Part shown: positions 1-10,379 of the stretch, piece after piece | Layout: every line of letters begins with the position of its first letter | How positions within the stretch are numbered: position 1 is the stretch's first letter | NCBI GenBank assembly: GCA_023228725.1 | Contig: JALOAQ010000004.1 | Coordinates: 1-47,090, forward strand | Origin: Bacteroidales bacterium | GTDB lineage: Bacteria; Bacteroidota; Bacteroidia; Bacteroidales; ML635J-15 | Direction: 5' to 3' | DNA length: 47,090 nt | Notes under the pieces: model-generated | Database searches by the model: none | The model's input: the letters and a program-made list of their open reading frames with translations, nothing else | What the model was told of the DNA's origin: nothing | Program-made: the position numbers and the translations under genes

Positions 1-2262
1 CTTGTAACAAGTTGTTCAGGTTCAATTATTTCATTAGCTAATACTTTTGTACATGAAGCCACGTCGCTAATTGTAACCGAATAGTTTCCAGAATTAAGAT
101 TTTCGCGAAGCAATACAGTAGTATTTGAATTTTCCCAAATATGATTTGCAGGAGTTTCATAAAACAAGTTAATTTCTCCGGAATTATTTCCATAACAGTC
201 TATTTGTGAGATTGTTAGCTTTGAGTTGCCAATGTTCCCGTTATAAGGTTCTAAATAAATTTCGTCATCAGCAATAATTTTATTTGAATTATTTTTTACT
301 AAAATATGTTTATAGCCTGGAGCTAAATTTGAAAACGTATTACTTGTCTGCCAATTGTTTCCATTATCAATAGAATAATAGTCTCCGCTTGGAGAATTAA
401 TTTCAATACTTGCATTATTTGTTTCAAAACAAGTTGGAGAAATATTTGCAGTTTCAATATCATCAGAACAATTTAGGCATAGTTTAAAAATTCCTTGGTC
501 TTGGGATGCAAGTAAAATATAATTTTCATCAAAATAATGTTCAACCCATGTTGTAGCAAAGCTTAAAGATATATTTGTCCAATTTCCATCATAATATTCT
601 AATTCTCCATTTTCAAAAACACAATAAATTTTGTCTTCAATTTTAGTCATAGAAATAATTTTTGAAACTCCGGAATAAGGATGAAGAATGCAATTATAAG
701 TTGAATTATCAACATCGTAAATTCTTAAAGAATAATAGTCACCAAAATATTGGATATCGCTTGTGTTAGAACAAATTACAGCAGACTCTAAATAATCATC
801 AGTACAAGTAAGTTCTGTTGCATCAATAAAGTCATTTCCATCAAAATATTGAATGGCTTCATCACTTAAAAACCAAATTCTATCATTTTCGTAGTGTATT
901 TTTTTTACAATATTACTTTCTAAACCTTCGTCAATTCCAATATATTCGTCAATTTCATTGTCTTCTAAAATATTTACTTTATCATTAGTTGCTATATAAA
1001 TTTTTCCTTGGTTATCAGAAGTAATATCATTGATAAAAGTGTTAGAAAGTCCTTGTGCTGTATTAAAATTAGTAATTGTTTGACCAGAAATTTTGTTTAA
1101 TCCATTTTGAGTTCCTACCCAAACATTTCCGTTTATATCTTTATGAATAGCAGTAATATTATTATTTGTTAATCCATCGTTAGATTTAAAACTTCTCCAA
1201 TTTCTATCTGATACTTTGTTTAAACCATCTTCTGTTCCAATCCAAATATTATTGTTTTCGTCTGAAAAAATTGCTGTAATATTATCATTTATAAGATTTT
1301 TATTTGTTCTATAAATTATAAAATCTTGGTTCATATCAAAAACTGTAAGTCCACTAAAAGGTGAGCCAATCCAAATATGACTATTATCTCCTTTTGTTAT
1401 TAAAATTTTGTTTACAACAATATCTGAAACACCATCATCATAGTCATAAGTTAAGAAATTACTACCATCAAATTTTGTTAATCCAAGCGAAGTTCCTAAC
1501 CAGATATTTTGATTTTTATCTTCATTAATTGTTAAAACATTTGCAGTAGGCAGTCCTTGTAAAGTTGTTATATTATTCCAAGAATTAAAATTATAAATAC
1601 TAATTCCTCCACTTGTAGCTGCAGCAATATTTCCGTTATCTAATTGTATAATTTCGTTTACCATATTTCCTGCTAAGCCGTTAGTGGTTTTAAAATTTTT
1701 AAAATTATTTCCATCATAAAGCGACAGTCCGTTTCCTGTACCAAACCATATATTTCCGTTTCTGTCGGCTAATAAACATTTTACTCCATTAGAAACTAAA
1801 CCTTGCGTTTCTGTCAAAACATGCCAGTTAATTCCATCAAAATATGCTACACCATTGTTAGATGTGCCTACCCAAATATTTCCGTTCTTGTCTTCATCTA
1901 CGCACCAAATTGTATTTGAAGGCAATCCACTTCCTGCATCGTAATTTGTCCAAGAGCTTCCGTCATATTTAGACAATCCTCCTGAATTTGCCACATAAAC
2001 ATCTCCATTAGAATGAATTAAAAAGTCATAAATTACATTTCCGCCAAGTCCGTCTTCGCTAGTAAAATGATTAAAATTACTTCCGTCAAAAACTGAAATT
2101 CCGGCAATACTTCCTATCCAAACATTGTTATTTTTGTCTTCTGCTAAACATCTTGTATTATCGTCTATAAGTGCGGCAGAAAACGAATAGTTTTTAAAAG
2201 TTTGGGAATAGACTTGATTTACAAAGGATAAAATTACGAATAATAATAAAATTTTTCTCATG
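1..2262 (-). CDS. Secreted two-component-regulator-type beta-propeller protein (partial, C-terminus beyond left edge)
   Basis: The reading frame opens with ATG at 2260-2262 and runs 754 codons without a stop to the window edge, so the C-terminus is missing. It begins with a signal peptide (MRKILLLFVILSFVNQVYSQ). Residues about 25-450 hold at least nine repeats built on N-[IV]-W-[IVLF]-G-[TS] followed by G-[LIV] and [YF]-D-G, the pattern of the 'two-component regulator propeller' (Reg_prop) repeats found in sensor domains of Bacteroidota hybrid kinases and in stand-alone secreted proteins. The final visible part (about residues 600-754) has Gly/Asn/Ser-rich repeats resembling SprB-type repeats of surface proteins. 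Nothing visible shows whether a kinase follows. Given its signal peptide and its neighbours, a surface protein with a T9SS signal beyond the edge is more likely than a hybrid kinase; this is inference. A consensus promoter lies upstream at 2286-2317. Confidence 0.8.
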
Positions 2263-2285
2263 ATTTAAGTTTTATAACAACTTAG

Positions 2286-2317
2286 CAAATTTAATAATTT
2301 TTATGATATTTAAGCAA
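2286..2317 (-). promoter_or_regulatory. Promoter for the propeller gene
   Basis: On the minus strand TAAATTTG (2293-2286) matches the Bacteroidota -7 element TAnnTTTG, and TTG (2317-2315) lies 21 bases upstream as the -33 element. The start codon at 2262 leaves a short leader of about 15-20 bases. The -33 element overlaps the U-tract of the aspartate aminotransferase terminator. Confidence 0.6.
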
Positions 2318-2351
2318 AAAAAAAACGGTTAATAAAAAATCTTATTAACCG
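2316..2351 (-). terminator. Rho-independent terminator of the aminotransferase gene
   Basis: A perfect 10-bp inverted repeat pairs 2326-2335 with 2342-2351 around a 6-base loop. On the minus strand it is followed by a run of ten T (2325-2316). It lies about 20 bases past the aminotransferase stop codon. Confidence 0.85.
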
Positions 2352-2371
2352 CTTTAAGTTAGTTTTTTTAA

Positions 2372-3565
2372 TTATTTAAGTTCGCTCAAGGCTTTTTTTA
2401 TTCTTTTAAGTGCTTCAAGCATTAGTTCTTCGCTTGTTGCGTATGACAATCTCAAACATTCGGGTGAACCAAAAGCGTCTCCTGCAACTGTTGCCACGTG
2501 AGCTTTATCTAAAAGATATAGTGCTAAATCATTTGATGTATTTATTATTGTATCCTCATATTTTTTCCCAAAGAAATATGAAACTTCGGGGAATACATAA
2601 AAAGCACCTTCAGGAATATTTGTTTTTAGTCCAGGAATATCTTTCATAAATTCAAGAACAGCGTCTTTACGTTTTTTGAAAATTGCCGTCATTTTATGCA
2701 CTTCTTCTACGCCTGCGTTAAGAGCAGCTTCTGAAGCTTTTTGTGCTATAGTACAAGCACCGGAAGTAAACTGACCTTGAAGTTTAGTAACTGCTTTAGC
2801 TATCCATGCAGGAGCACCGATAAAACCAATACGCCAACCTGTCATTGCATATCCTTTAGAAACTCCGTTAACCACAACAACTCTATCTTTAATTTCCGGA
2901 AATTGTGCAATGCTTTCGTGTTTGCCAACAAAATTTATATGTTCGTAAATCTCGTCAGAAACAACAATAATATTAGGATGTTTTTCTATTACTTTAGCCA
3001 AACTTTTAAGCTCTTCTCTTGAATATAGATTACCTGTAGGATTTGAAGGCGAACTAAAAATTAAAGCTCTTGTTTTTGGCGTAATTGCAGCTTCTAATTG
3101 AGCGGCAGTCATTTTAAAATCCGAATCAATTGTACATTTTACATATACAGGCTCAGCTTCTGCTAAGCCCACCATAGCAGGATAGCTAACCCAATAAGGA
3201 GCAGGAACAATAACTTCGTCTCCAGGATTTAGAATTGCAAGAAAAACATTTATTATAGAATGTTTTGCACCAGTAGAAACTACTATTTGTTCGGTTTTGA
3301 ACTCTAAATTATTTTCACGCTTAAATTTTTCAACTATTGCTTTACGCAAAGAATCATATCCAGGAACAGGTGGATAATGAGTAAAGTTGTCGTCAATAGC
3401 TTTTTTAGCAGCGTCTTTTATGTGTTGGGGAGTGTCGAAATCGGGTTCACCTATGCTCAAATTAATAACATCAACGCCTTGAGCTTGCAAATCACGACTT
3501 TTTTGTGCCATAGCCAAGGTGGCTGAAACAGGCATTTTGTTTAATCTATCAGATATTTTTTCCAT
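2372..3565 (-). CDS. aspC: Aspartate aminotransferase (class I/II PLP aminotransferase)
   Basis: A 397-residue fold-type I PLP enzyme, the usual length for the bacterial Ib aspartate aminotransferase family, which swaps the amino group between aspartate and 2-oxoglutarate in the cytoplasm. Visible landmarks are SIGEPDFDTP (residues 37-46), SSPSNPTGN (171-179, the Asn that contacts the PLP ring), SDEIYEHI (203-210) and the Schiff-base lysine K237 in VSKGYAMTGWRIGF; a C-terminal RLSYATSEE motif supplies the substrate-carboxylate arginine. The frame is open to an upstream ATG at 3658, but I chose the Met at 3563-3565 because MEKISDRLNKMPVSATLAM is where this family normally begins and the extra 31 residues look like translated leader. 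It is divergent from the small membrane-protein gene at 3657 and has its own terminator. The exact amino-acid specificity cannot be read from the sequence. Confidence 0.93.
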   Translation of the reverse strand: MEKISDRLNKMPVSATLAMAQKSRDLQAQGVDVINLSIGEPDFDTPQHIKDAAKKAIDDNFTHYPPVPGYDSLRKAIVEKFKRENNLEFKTEQIVVSTGAKHSIINVFLAILNPGDEVIVPAPYWVSYPAMVGLAEAEPVYVKCTIDSDFKMTAAQLEAAITPKTRALIFSSPSNPTGNLYSREELKSLAKVIEKHPNIIVVSDEIYEHINFVGKHESIAQFPEIKDRVVVVNGVSKGYAMTGWRIGFIGAPAWIAKAVTKLQGQFTSGACTIAQKASEAALNAGVEEVHKMTAIFKKRKDAVLEFMKDIPGLKTNIPEGAFYVFPEVSYFFGKKYEDTIINTSNDLALYLLDKAHVATVAGDAFGSPECLRLSYATSEELMLEALKRIKKALSELK

Positions 3566-3656
3566 TGTAAATTGTTTATAAATTTTATTTGCTAATATAG
3601 AAACATATTTTTTATTTTTATAATATTGTAAAACATATATTAAAAATTTATTTGAC

Positions 3657-4172
3657 ATGTTAATAGAAATTTTAAAAATTACAATTCCCTCTTTTATAGT
3701 GTTTTTAACAGCATATTTTGTGTTAAAAACCGTGTTAAAAAAAGAAAATGAAACTAAAAAAATGCAGATAGTTTTACAAAATCAAAAGACTATAACTCCA
3801 TTGCGTTTGCAAGCTTATGAGCGTGTTATCCTATTTTTGGAAAGAATTTCGCCAAACTCAATTATTGTAAGGCTACAAACACCAAATATGACTATTGGAC
3901 AGTTGCATAAAGAAATGTTAATAACTATTAGAACAGAATTTGAACACAATCTTTCTCAACAATTATATCTATCAATTGAAGCTTGGGAAGAAGTTAGAAA
4001 TGCAAAAGAAAAAACAATAAAACTGTTAAATTCTTGCTTAGAAGATTTAGATATGAATGAAAATGCATTAATTTTTAGTCAAAAAGTTTTTGAAGCTTTA
4101 ATTGAAATTGAAAAGTCTCCAACTCAAGAAGCAATAAATCTCATAAAAGAAGAACTAGGGCAGTTGTATTAA
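3657..4172 (+). CDS. Conserved Bacteroidota membrane-anchored protein of unknown function
   Basis: A 171-residue protein with one N-terminal membrane segment (about residues 8-27), a short Lys/Glu-rich stretch and then a cytoplasmic, mostly helical domain of about 130 residues. A conserved-looking central part reads LRLQAYERVILFLERI (residues about 52-67), followed by FEHNLSQQLYLS and AWEEVRNAKE. It resembles a short hypothetical protein recurrent in Bacteroidota genomes, but I cannot assign a function. The ATG at 3657 is supported by the membrane segment following directly. It is divergent from the aminotransferase and convergent with the macroglobulin gene, only 15 bases away. Confidence 0.75.
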   Translation: MLIEILKITIPSFIVFLTAYFVLKTVLKKENETKKMQIVLQNQKTITPLRLQAYERVILFLERISPNSIIVRLQTPNMTIGQLHKEMLITIRTEFEHNLSQQLYLSIEAWEEVRNAKEKTIKLLNSCLEDLDMNENALIFSQKVFEALIEIEKSPTQEAINLIKEELGQLY

Positions 4173-4187
4173 TATTTCTGTAATAAC

Positions 4188-7100
4188 TTATTTCACAAGC
4201 ACTCTCACTCCTTCGGAATGACTTGTAAATTCAGGTGCATACATAGATTGAATTGTAGTAATTCCATTTGAAAAGTCGCCTTTTTGTGAAACTATTAAAT
4301 CATATTCAAAAACATAAGTTCCTTTTCGTAAATAATCAATAAAGAAGTTCATAGAAGCATCTTTAATTCCTTGATAATAGCCAAAACCGGCTTTGTAGCG
4401 ATATCCCGACAAATAATCAACAGGCTCAAAACAAGAAGCTCGCATATCTTTTAAATGAACATATTCCATATCTCTGTCAACACGAATCTCTATACGCACT
4501 TTTATTTTATCCCCAAGTTTTAGATTATCATCATTTTCAATTGGAACTATAACAAGTTTGTCTCCTGCTCTACGTTCTACAAAAAGCTTTTTATTTATTT
4601 TTAAAGGAGTATCTTCAAAACTTATTATTTTATCTAAATCTTCAAAATACTGCCAATAAATTCCTCCCCACGAAACAGTGTTATTGCTTTTTTCTACGCT
4701 TATATTTGCCCAATCTTTTTGAATTTGTGAGCCATCCCATTTTTTCTTAAAATATCCACTTCCTGCATCAGTTTTTATTTCTGGGTCGTTTTCTGCGTCA
4801 ACAAGCATTGAGCCAATAGAAATTTTTGCTATTTCGTCATCTGCTAAAATATCTGTACCTCTCAGTAATAATGCATATATTGCTTCTGAAGTAGCTTTTG
4901 TAGTTTTCCAATCTTGAGTTTGTTTTTGTTTTAATAACCAAACTTTCATTTCGTCAACAGATTCTAAATCATTTGCAAGTTCATCAAAAACTTCGATTAA
5001 AAGTGCTTGTGTTTCTATTGGTGCTTGATACCAATAATAAGCTCTGTCGTTTTTCCAATACATTCCCATTTCATCATTGTGTAAAGCATGTTCTTTTAGC
5101 GAGTTTATGATTTTTTGAGGAATTTCTGTTTTGCCATTGCGATTTAATGCTAATGCTAACATCCCTTGCATATAAAAGCTTTTATTTAACCAATATTTTT
5201 CAGCTTGGTCCATATAATATTCATAAGCTTCTTTTGTTTGCTTTGGAATAGGAACTTCTTTAATAAAAAATGACCTTGCATATAAATAATGAATTCCCAT
5301 ATAATCTAAGTGGTCTTTTTCCATACATTCCTTATCGCAATATTTTTTCATTTCCTTGTAAGACCAAGCAAGTTCGCCATCTATAAATTCTATGGCTTTT
5401 TTAGTCATTTCCCAAGTTTTATTATCGTTTTTCACATCCTCAACTTTTAATCTGTCTAAATGTCCCAATCCGGCAACAATATGCTGACTTATATACCAAC
5501 TTTCAGGCATACCTTCAAACCAAGGCCAGCCACCATTTGGTTTTTGTTGTTTAATTAATTTTTGTAAAGCAGTATTTTTCTCATAATTCATTTTACTTAA
5601 ATCAAATAAAAGTGCAATTTGCTTTTTTCTAATGCTTTCGTCTTTTGCTTGTAAAACCCAAGGTGTTTCTTCAAGTAGTAAAGATTTTAATTCTTGATTT
5701 TTTTCTAAATTAGAATAAAGCATATCACTGTCTTTTGTGTTCCTCCATATATCAAAAACTCTTTTAATTTTTGGATTGCTATTAGCAATATGTCTTGCTA
5801 ATGAATTTGCATAAAATCTAGAGAAAATCTGTTCAGAACATTCGTAAGGATATTCCATTAAATAAGGTAAAGCCTGAACTGCATACCAAGCAGGGTTTGA
5901 AGTGAATTCAAGTGTATATGAATGATTTTGTAAAGTTTTAGAATTATTATTTTCTAAGCTTTGAAAATTAAATTTTGTTACACCGGCTTTTCGCACAGGC
6001 AAAGGCATAGTTTCTGTTACTAGCATTCTATTGCTTAAAACCGGAAAAATCCTTTCTTCTCCGTCTGAATGTTCAAGTCCTTCGGCAATAATGCGAATGC
6101 CTATCATATCATATTTGTTGCTTATAGAAAGAGTCCAAGAAACATTAGTGTTTTTTTCTGATTCTACAGTAAAATCAATTTCATTATTTTTATGTATTAA
6201 AAATTCCGAATTTAGATTTTTTAAACTTACAGGATCGTAAATTTCAATTTTAGCTTTTCCATTTATAGTTTTTTCTGAAATATTATTGATTTTTGCACTT
6301 AATTCAATTTCATCGCCTTCTCTAAAAAACCTAGGATAGTTTGGCATTAGCATTAGCTCTTTTTGACAAATCATTTGTTCTCTTATGCTTCCAAGCTTTA
6401 AATCTTTTGTATGTGCAAAACCCATAAAATTCCATCTGGTAAGGCTTTCGGGTACAGTGAATTTAATACTTACTTCAGCATTTTCATCACTAACAAGGTT
6501 TGGAAAGAAAAATGCAGTTTCATTAAAATTACTTCTAATTTGAACTTCTTGTTTTAATTCTTTTGAGTCTTCTTTTATAAATGTACTCTCTTCGTTAATG
6601 TCCTGAAATTTCTCACTTTCTCGGGGAGCTTCGTCCATGTCCATTGCTGCACCCATAGATTCCTCTCTTTTATTATATAAAGCACCACTAGACTCCATAA
6701 CTTTTGGGCTACTTGGTTGAGAATAACTTCTATTATAATAATTTAAACCAAATAAATTAAATTCTGGCATATACCAAGCTATGATATTTTGGCTTTTATG
6801 AAAATTATATTCAGAATTTTCTGAGCTGAAATGCGTAAAACAATTGTTTAACCAATTAGCATAATATCCATAACTTGGGTATATTGACCATGACCAATAA
6901 TTAGTTTTAAAAACATCTAAAGAAGCATCGTACATAGATGCTAAAACTTCTGTTTCAACAGCTTTGTTTTTGTTGTCTAAAATTTTTAAAGTCCATTCTT
7001 CGTTTGAATTAGGTAAAGTTTTATCTCTAAAGCTTGTGAATTTTATTGATAATTTTTTATTGTCCCAAGGCACATCAATATGTTCAGAATAGCTGTACAG

Positions 7101-10100
7101 TCTATTGTCTTTAATAAACATAAAATTTACGCTAAGCCCACCTCTGCAAGATTCATCAATAGGAATTTCTATTTTTTTAAGTTCTGAATTAATTTTAATT
7201 TTTTGTATTTGCTTATTCTCGCCTTTCTTTACTATAGTATAAAAAACTTCAAGATCTTTAAAAGAAGATCCAATATATAAATTAACCTTTTCGCCTACTA
7301 ATGCAGAATTTTTATCAATTTCAAAGAAAGAAGTGGAGGTATAAGGCATTTTTTTAGAATTACTTGAATAAACCACAATGTTTTTTATGTCGCTTATTTC
7401 ATTACCCCATTTATCTTTAGATTTTAAAACAATTCTATAAACTCCTGCTTCCCATTTTTTAGCTTCAGTAATTTTAATTTTTTTAGTATTTTCTGTATTA
7501 ATTTTTGATTTGAAAACAGATTTTTCAACTTCCCAATTTTCAAACTTTGTTTCAGCTTCATACTCGTATCCAGGATATTTTGCATACCACTCATCTTTTG
7601 AATACATTTTAGTATCTACTGCAGCCAACATCCGTTTTGATAGCAATAAATCAGGGTCTTTTAGTTTAAATATTTCCACATCTACATTTGCCGGCACAAA
7701 GTTTCCTGAAATATTTGTTGAATTAATTTTAATGCTGTCTAAGTCGGATTTATCAATATTGCCCGAAAGATTTTGACTAATAAATAATGCAGTGTTTGAA
7801 ATATAAACATAAGCAGAAGTCTGTTGGGTTTCGCCGTTTATATCTGTAACAGAAACCATAATATTATAAATGTAATAAATATAATCACTTACTTCGTCTT
7901 CGGCTATGGCTTTAAAATTAATTTCAAACTTTCCGTTTTCATCTAAGTTTACATCGCCATAAGCTATTTCTTTTGCAGAAACTGATACAGGATAATAGCC
8001 ACGCCATATTGGATTGCGTACAACTGTATATTTTACTTTTGCATCAGTTAATGCTGTCCCTGCATAAGTCATAGCTTTGCCTTCGACTTTTATACTGTCA
8101 TTTATTTTATATTCGCCTTCAATAGGAAGAGCTTTTACTTCAAAGTTTGGACGTTTATATTCCTCAACTTTAAAATAGATGCTCCCATCTACTGTTTGAA
8201 TTGAAAAATCTCCAGTAAGAGCATCTAAAGGAATGGTAAAAGAACCATTAAAACTGCCAAATTCGTTTGTTTTTGCTACAGTTCTATAAATTTCCTGTTG
8301 GTTTACATCTCTTACAAATAGGTTTGTTGTGTAATTTGTTAATAATTTAGCATTTTCACCATATTTTTCAATACAAATTCCTTTATAATAAACAGTTTGC
8401 CCGGGTCGGTATATTCCTCTGTCAATAAAAAATTTAGTCTCTATTGTATTCTTCTTTGTTCCTTTTTTATTTGAATAATTATAAAAATTCTCAGATAAAT
8501 AGTCATCATCTTTACTTATATCAAAACGAAAATTTTCATAATAATATCTTGTTGTGTCATTTAAAATTACTTCTCCGTTTTCATCGGAAATCATAGTGTC
8601 AAATAATTTGTAAACATATTCTCGCTTGAAGCTTGAATATTCACGCTTATATACTTGAACTTTTGCCGCATTTATTGGTGAACCGGTTTTTCTGTTTACA
8701 ACATAATATTTATTATTTGAATAATAATCTTCCATTTTTGTCAATGCTAAATCAGAAACAAACATTGAGTTATAAGAGATGTAATTTCTGTCAAATTCCA
8801 ATTCGGGTTCAGCATGTAAAATTATCACATAAAATCCTTTTGATAAATCATCAACTAAGTAGTCTGTAGAGTGAAAATTATAGTCATCAATTTTAGGCAA
8901 GATTATTTTATTAGAACTTATTGTAAGTTTAGAAGCTTTTATTAATTTTTCATAAAATTCTCTACTATAATATTTTTCATTTAATTTAAAATAAGTAGCA
9001 TAATCGAGAGATAAAACTGTAATATAAACTTCTTCTAAATTTTTATACGAAATTCTTAATGGAAATTTATTGCCACTACTTGTAATTTTTTCAGATGTAA
9101 AAGAAAGAGAAGTTTTTTCAATTCTGATTTTTATGTTTTCACATTCCTTATAATAATATGCCTGTGGAAACTTCTCTAATGCTTCATTTATTAAAGCTAT
9201 AGCGTTTTTATTATAATCTTTGTATTTTAGTTTTAATGGATTCTCAAAATCATATTGCTTAGCTAATTTTTCATAATAAAGGGCTAATTTAAAGACAATA
9301 TACATGAGTTCAGGCTTATCAGAATATTTTGTGTGTAATTTTTCTACACTTTCAAGCCATAAATTTTCTTTTTCTTCAGAATTAAAATTATTTAAGACAA
9401 AATCTAATCTATCTATGTCAACCATTATTAAAGAGGCAAGATTATCACTATTTGTTAATTTTATTTCTAACCAATCTTGATATAACTTCAATATAGAGTA
9501 ATTAAAAGATAAGGTATCATAGCTAAGTTTTATTTTTGTAAATTCTTCTGCTTCAGTAAAAAAAGATTCGTTTTTAAATTTGTATTCATTAGTTTCATTA
9601 AATGTATAATACTGCCAACTGTCATAATTGCTTGAGCTTAAGTCTTTTATTGCAGTATATACAACAAAGTCAAATAATGTTTCAAATCTTGGTTTTGAAT
9701 TTTCGGCTTCAGTAATTAATTCTTCAAAATCTATGATGTCTATTTGCTCTAAAGTTTTGTCTATGGCTTGAAAATAATTTTTAATAATCTTGTCTTGAAA
9801 TCTTGTTTTATCCCAAGTTTGCAAATCGCTTAAATCAAAATCATAAGTTACAGAGCGTTGGTTTATCAGATATGCATTGTTGTAATAGTATGTAGAATAC
9901 ATTTTTCCAAGTAGTAAATGAAGCATAGATTTTGCTGCACCAGAGGTTTTTGAAATTTCAGATTCAAGTTTTAAAATAGCCTTTTTATATCCATCTTCTT
10001 CCAAAATATTCGTATATTTTAATCGGTAAATACTTGCCTTTACTATTTGAACATCTACTCCCTCTTTTAGAGCCAAAGCATATATCTCTTCGACTTTTTC

Positions 10101-10262
10101 CAAGGCAGATTTTGGTAAAGCTTGATTCTCAAGTTTTTTTACTTCTTCCCATAAAGTTTTGTACATATCTTTTGAGTTATTATTAGCTTTTACTATAGAT
10201 AAATTTCCGGCTATTAGACTAATGCTAAGAAAAAGGTAGATTTTTTGAGTGAAAGTTTTCAT
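4188..10262 (-). CDS. Alpha-2-macroglobulin family protein
   Basis: A 2024-residue exported protein with a signal peptide at residues 1-26 (no lipobox Cys, unlike many bacterial members). About 580 residues of helical, TPR-like and beta sequence come first. Next is the MG2-type segment FFIDRGIYRPGQTVYYKG near residue 617, then further macroglobulin beta domains, an acidic low-complexity linker near residues 1180-1240, and the A2M core with FTVPESLTRWNFMGFAHT near 1285. Near residue 1473 PYECSEQIFSRFYAN keeps the CxEQ thioester motif, so the protein may trap proteases covalently; the helical thioester domain follows and the protein ends in a receptor-binding-like beta domain. Bacterial homologues are thought to protect the periplasm from foreign proteases, often next to a penicillin-binding protein PbpC; no pbpC is present here. 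Confidence 0.93.
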   Translation of the reverse strand: MKTFTQKIYLFLSISLIAGNLSIVKANNNSKDMYKTLWEEVKKLENQALPKSALEKVEEIYALALKEGVDVQIVKASIYRLKYTNILEEDGYKKAILKLESEISKTSGAAKSMLHLLLGKMYSTYYYNNAYLINQRSVTYDFDLSDLQTWDKTRFQDKIIKNYFQAIDKTLEQIDIIDFEELITEAENSKPRFETLFDFVVYTAIKDLSSSNYDSWQYYTFNETNEYKFKNESFFTEAEEFTKIKLSYDTLSFNYSILKLYQDWLEIKLTNSDNLASLIMVDIDRLDFVLNNFNSEEKENLWLESVEKLHTKYSDKPELMYIVFKLALYYEKLAKQYDFENPLKLKYKDYNKNAIALINEALEKFPQAYYYKECENIKIRIEKTSLSFTSEKITSSGNKFPLRISYKNLEEVYITVLSLDYATYFKLNEKYYSREFYEKLIKASKLTISSNKIILPKIDDYNFHSTDYLVDDLSKGFYVIILHAEPELEFDRNYISYNSMFVSDLALTKMEDYYSNNKYYVVNRKTGSPINAAKVQVYKREYSSFKREYVYKLFDTMISDENGEVILNDTTRYYYENFRFDISKDDDYLSENFYNYSNKKGTKKNTIETKFFIDRGIYRPGQTVYYKGICIEKYGENAKLLTNYTTNLFVRDVNQQEIYRTVAKTNEFGSFNGSFTIPLDALTGDFSIQTVDGSIYFKVEEYKRPNFEVKALPIEGEYKINDSIKVEGKAMTYAGTALTDAKVKYTVVRNPIWRGYYPVSVSAKEIAYGDVNLDENGKFEINFKAIAEDEVSDYIYYIYNIMVSVTDINGETQQTSAYVYISNTALFISQNLSGNIDKSDLDSIKINSTNISGNFVPANVDVEIFKLKDPDLLLSKRMLAAVDTKMYSKDEWYAKYPGYEYEAETKFENWEVEKSVFKSKINTENTKKIKITEAKKWEAGVYRIVLKSKDKWGNEISDIKNIVVYSSNSKKMPYTSTSFFEIDKNSALVGEKVNLYIGSSFKDLEVFYTIVKKGENKQIQKIKINSELKKIEIPIDESCRGGLSVNFMFIKDNRLYSYSEHIDVPWDNKKLSIKFTSFRDKTLPNSNEEWTLKILDNKNKAVETEVLASMYDASLDVFKTNYWSWSIYPSYGYYANWLNNCFTHFSSENSEYNFHKSQNIIAWYMPEFNLFGLNYYNRSYSQPSSPKVMESSGALYNKREESMGAAMDMDEAPRESEKFQDINEESTFIKEDSKELKQEVQIRSNFNETAFFFPNLVSDENAEVSIKFTVPESLTRWNFMGFAHTKDLKLGSIREQMICQKELMLMPNYPRFFREGDEIELSAKINNISEKTINGKAKIEIYDPVSLKNLNSEFLIHKNNEIDFTVESEKNTNVSWTLSISNKYDMIGIRIIAEGLEHSDGEERIFPVLSNRMLVTETMPLPVRKAGVTKFNFQSLENNNSKTLQNHSYTLEFTSNPAWYAVQALPYLMEYPYECSEQIFSRFYANSLARHIANSNPKIKRVFDIWRNTKDSDMLYSNLEKNQELKSLLLEETPWVLQAKDESIRKKQIALLFDLSKMNYEKNTALQKLIKQQKPNGGWPWFEGMPESWYISQHIVAGLGHLDRLKVEDVKNDNKTWEMTKKAIEFIDGELAWSYKEMKKYCDKECMEKDHLDYMGIHYLYARSFFIKEVPIPKQTKEAYEYYMDQAEKYWLNKSFYMQGMLALALNRNGKTEIPQKIINSLKEHALHNDEMGMYWKNDRAYYWYQAPIETQALLIEVFDELANDLESVDEMKVWLLKQKQTQDWKTTKATSEAIYALLLRGTDILADDEIAKISIGSMLVDAENDPEIKTDAGSGYFKKKWDGSQIQKDWANISVEKSNNTVSWGGIYWQYFEDLDKIISFEDTPLKINKKLFVERRAGDKLVIVPIENDDNLKLGDKIKVRIEIRVDRDMEYVHLKDMRASCFEPVDYLSGYRYKAGFGYYQGIKDASMNFFIDYLRKGTYVFEYDLIVSQKGDFSNGITTIQSMYAPEFTSHSEGVRVLVK

Positions 10263-10343
10263 AATTTATTTTATTTTTAGCTTTAAGATGAAAATTTATT
10301 AAAATTTTTATAAAAATACAACAATTTATTTAAAAAAAAATTG

Positions 10344-10351
10344 TATTTTTG
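10344..10351 (+). promoter_or_regulatory. Candidate -7 promoter element of the T9SS esterase gene
   Basis: TATTTTTG matches TAnnTTTG and lies 28 bases before the ATG at 10380. No clear -33 TTG is present at the right spacing. Confidence 0.45.
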
Positions 10352-10379
10352 AAAATTATAAATTTTAAAGCATTGAATT

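Noticed and set aside
5831..5850. Loss of the thioester motif in the alpha-2-macroglobulin.
   Set aside because: The motif CSEQ is present and fits the CxEQ pattern, so the thioester may well form.
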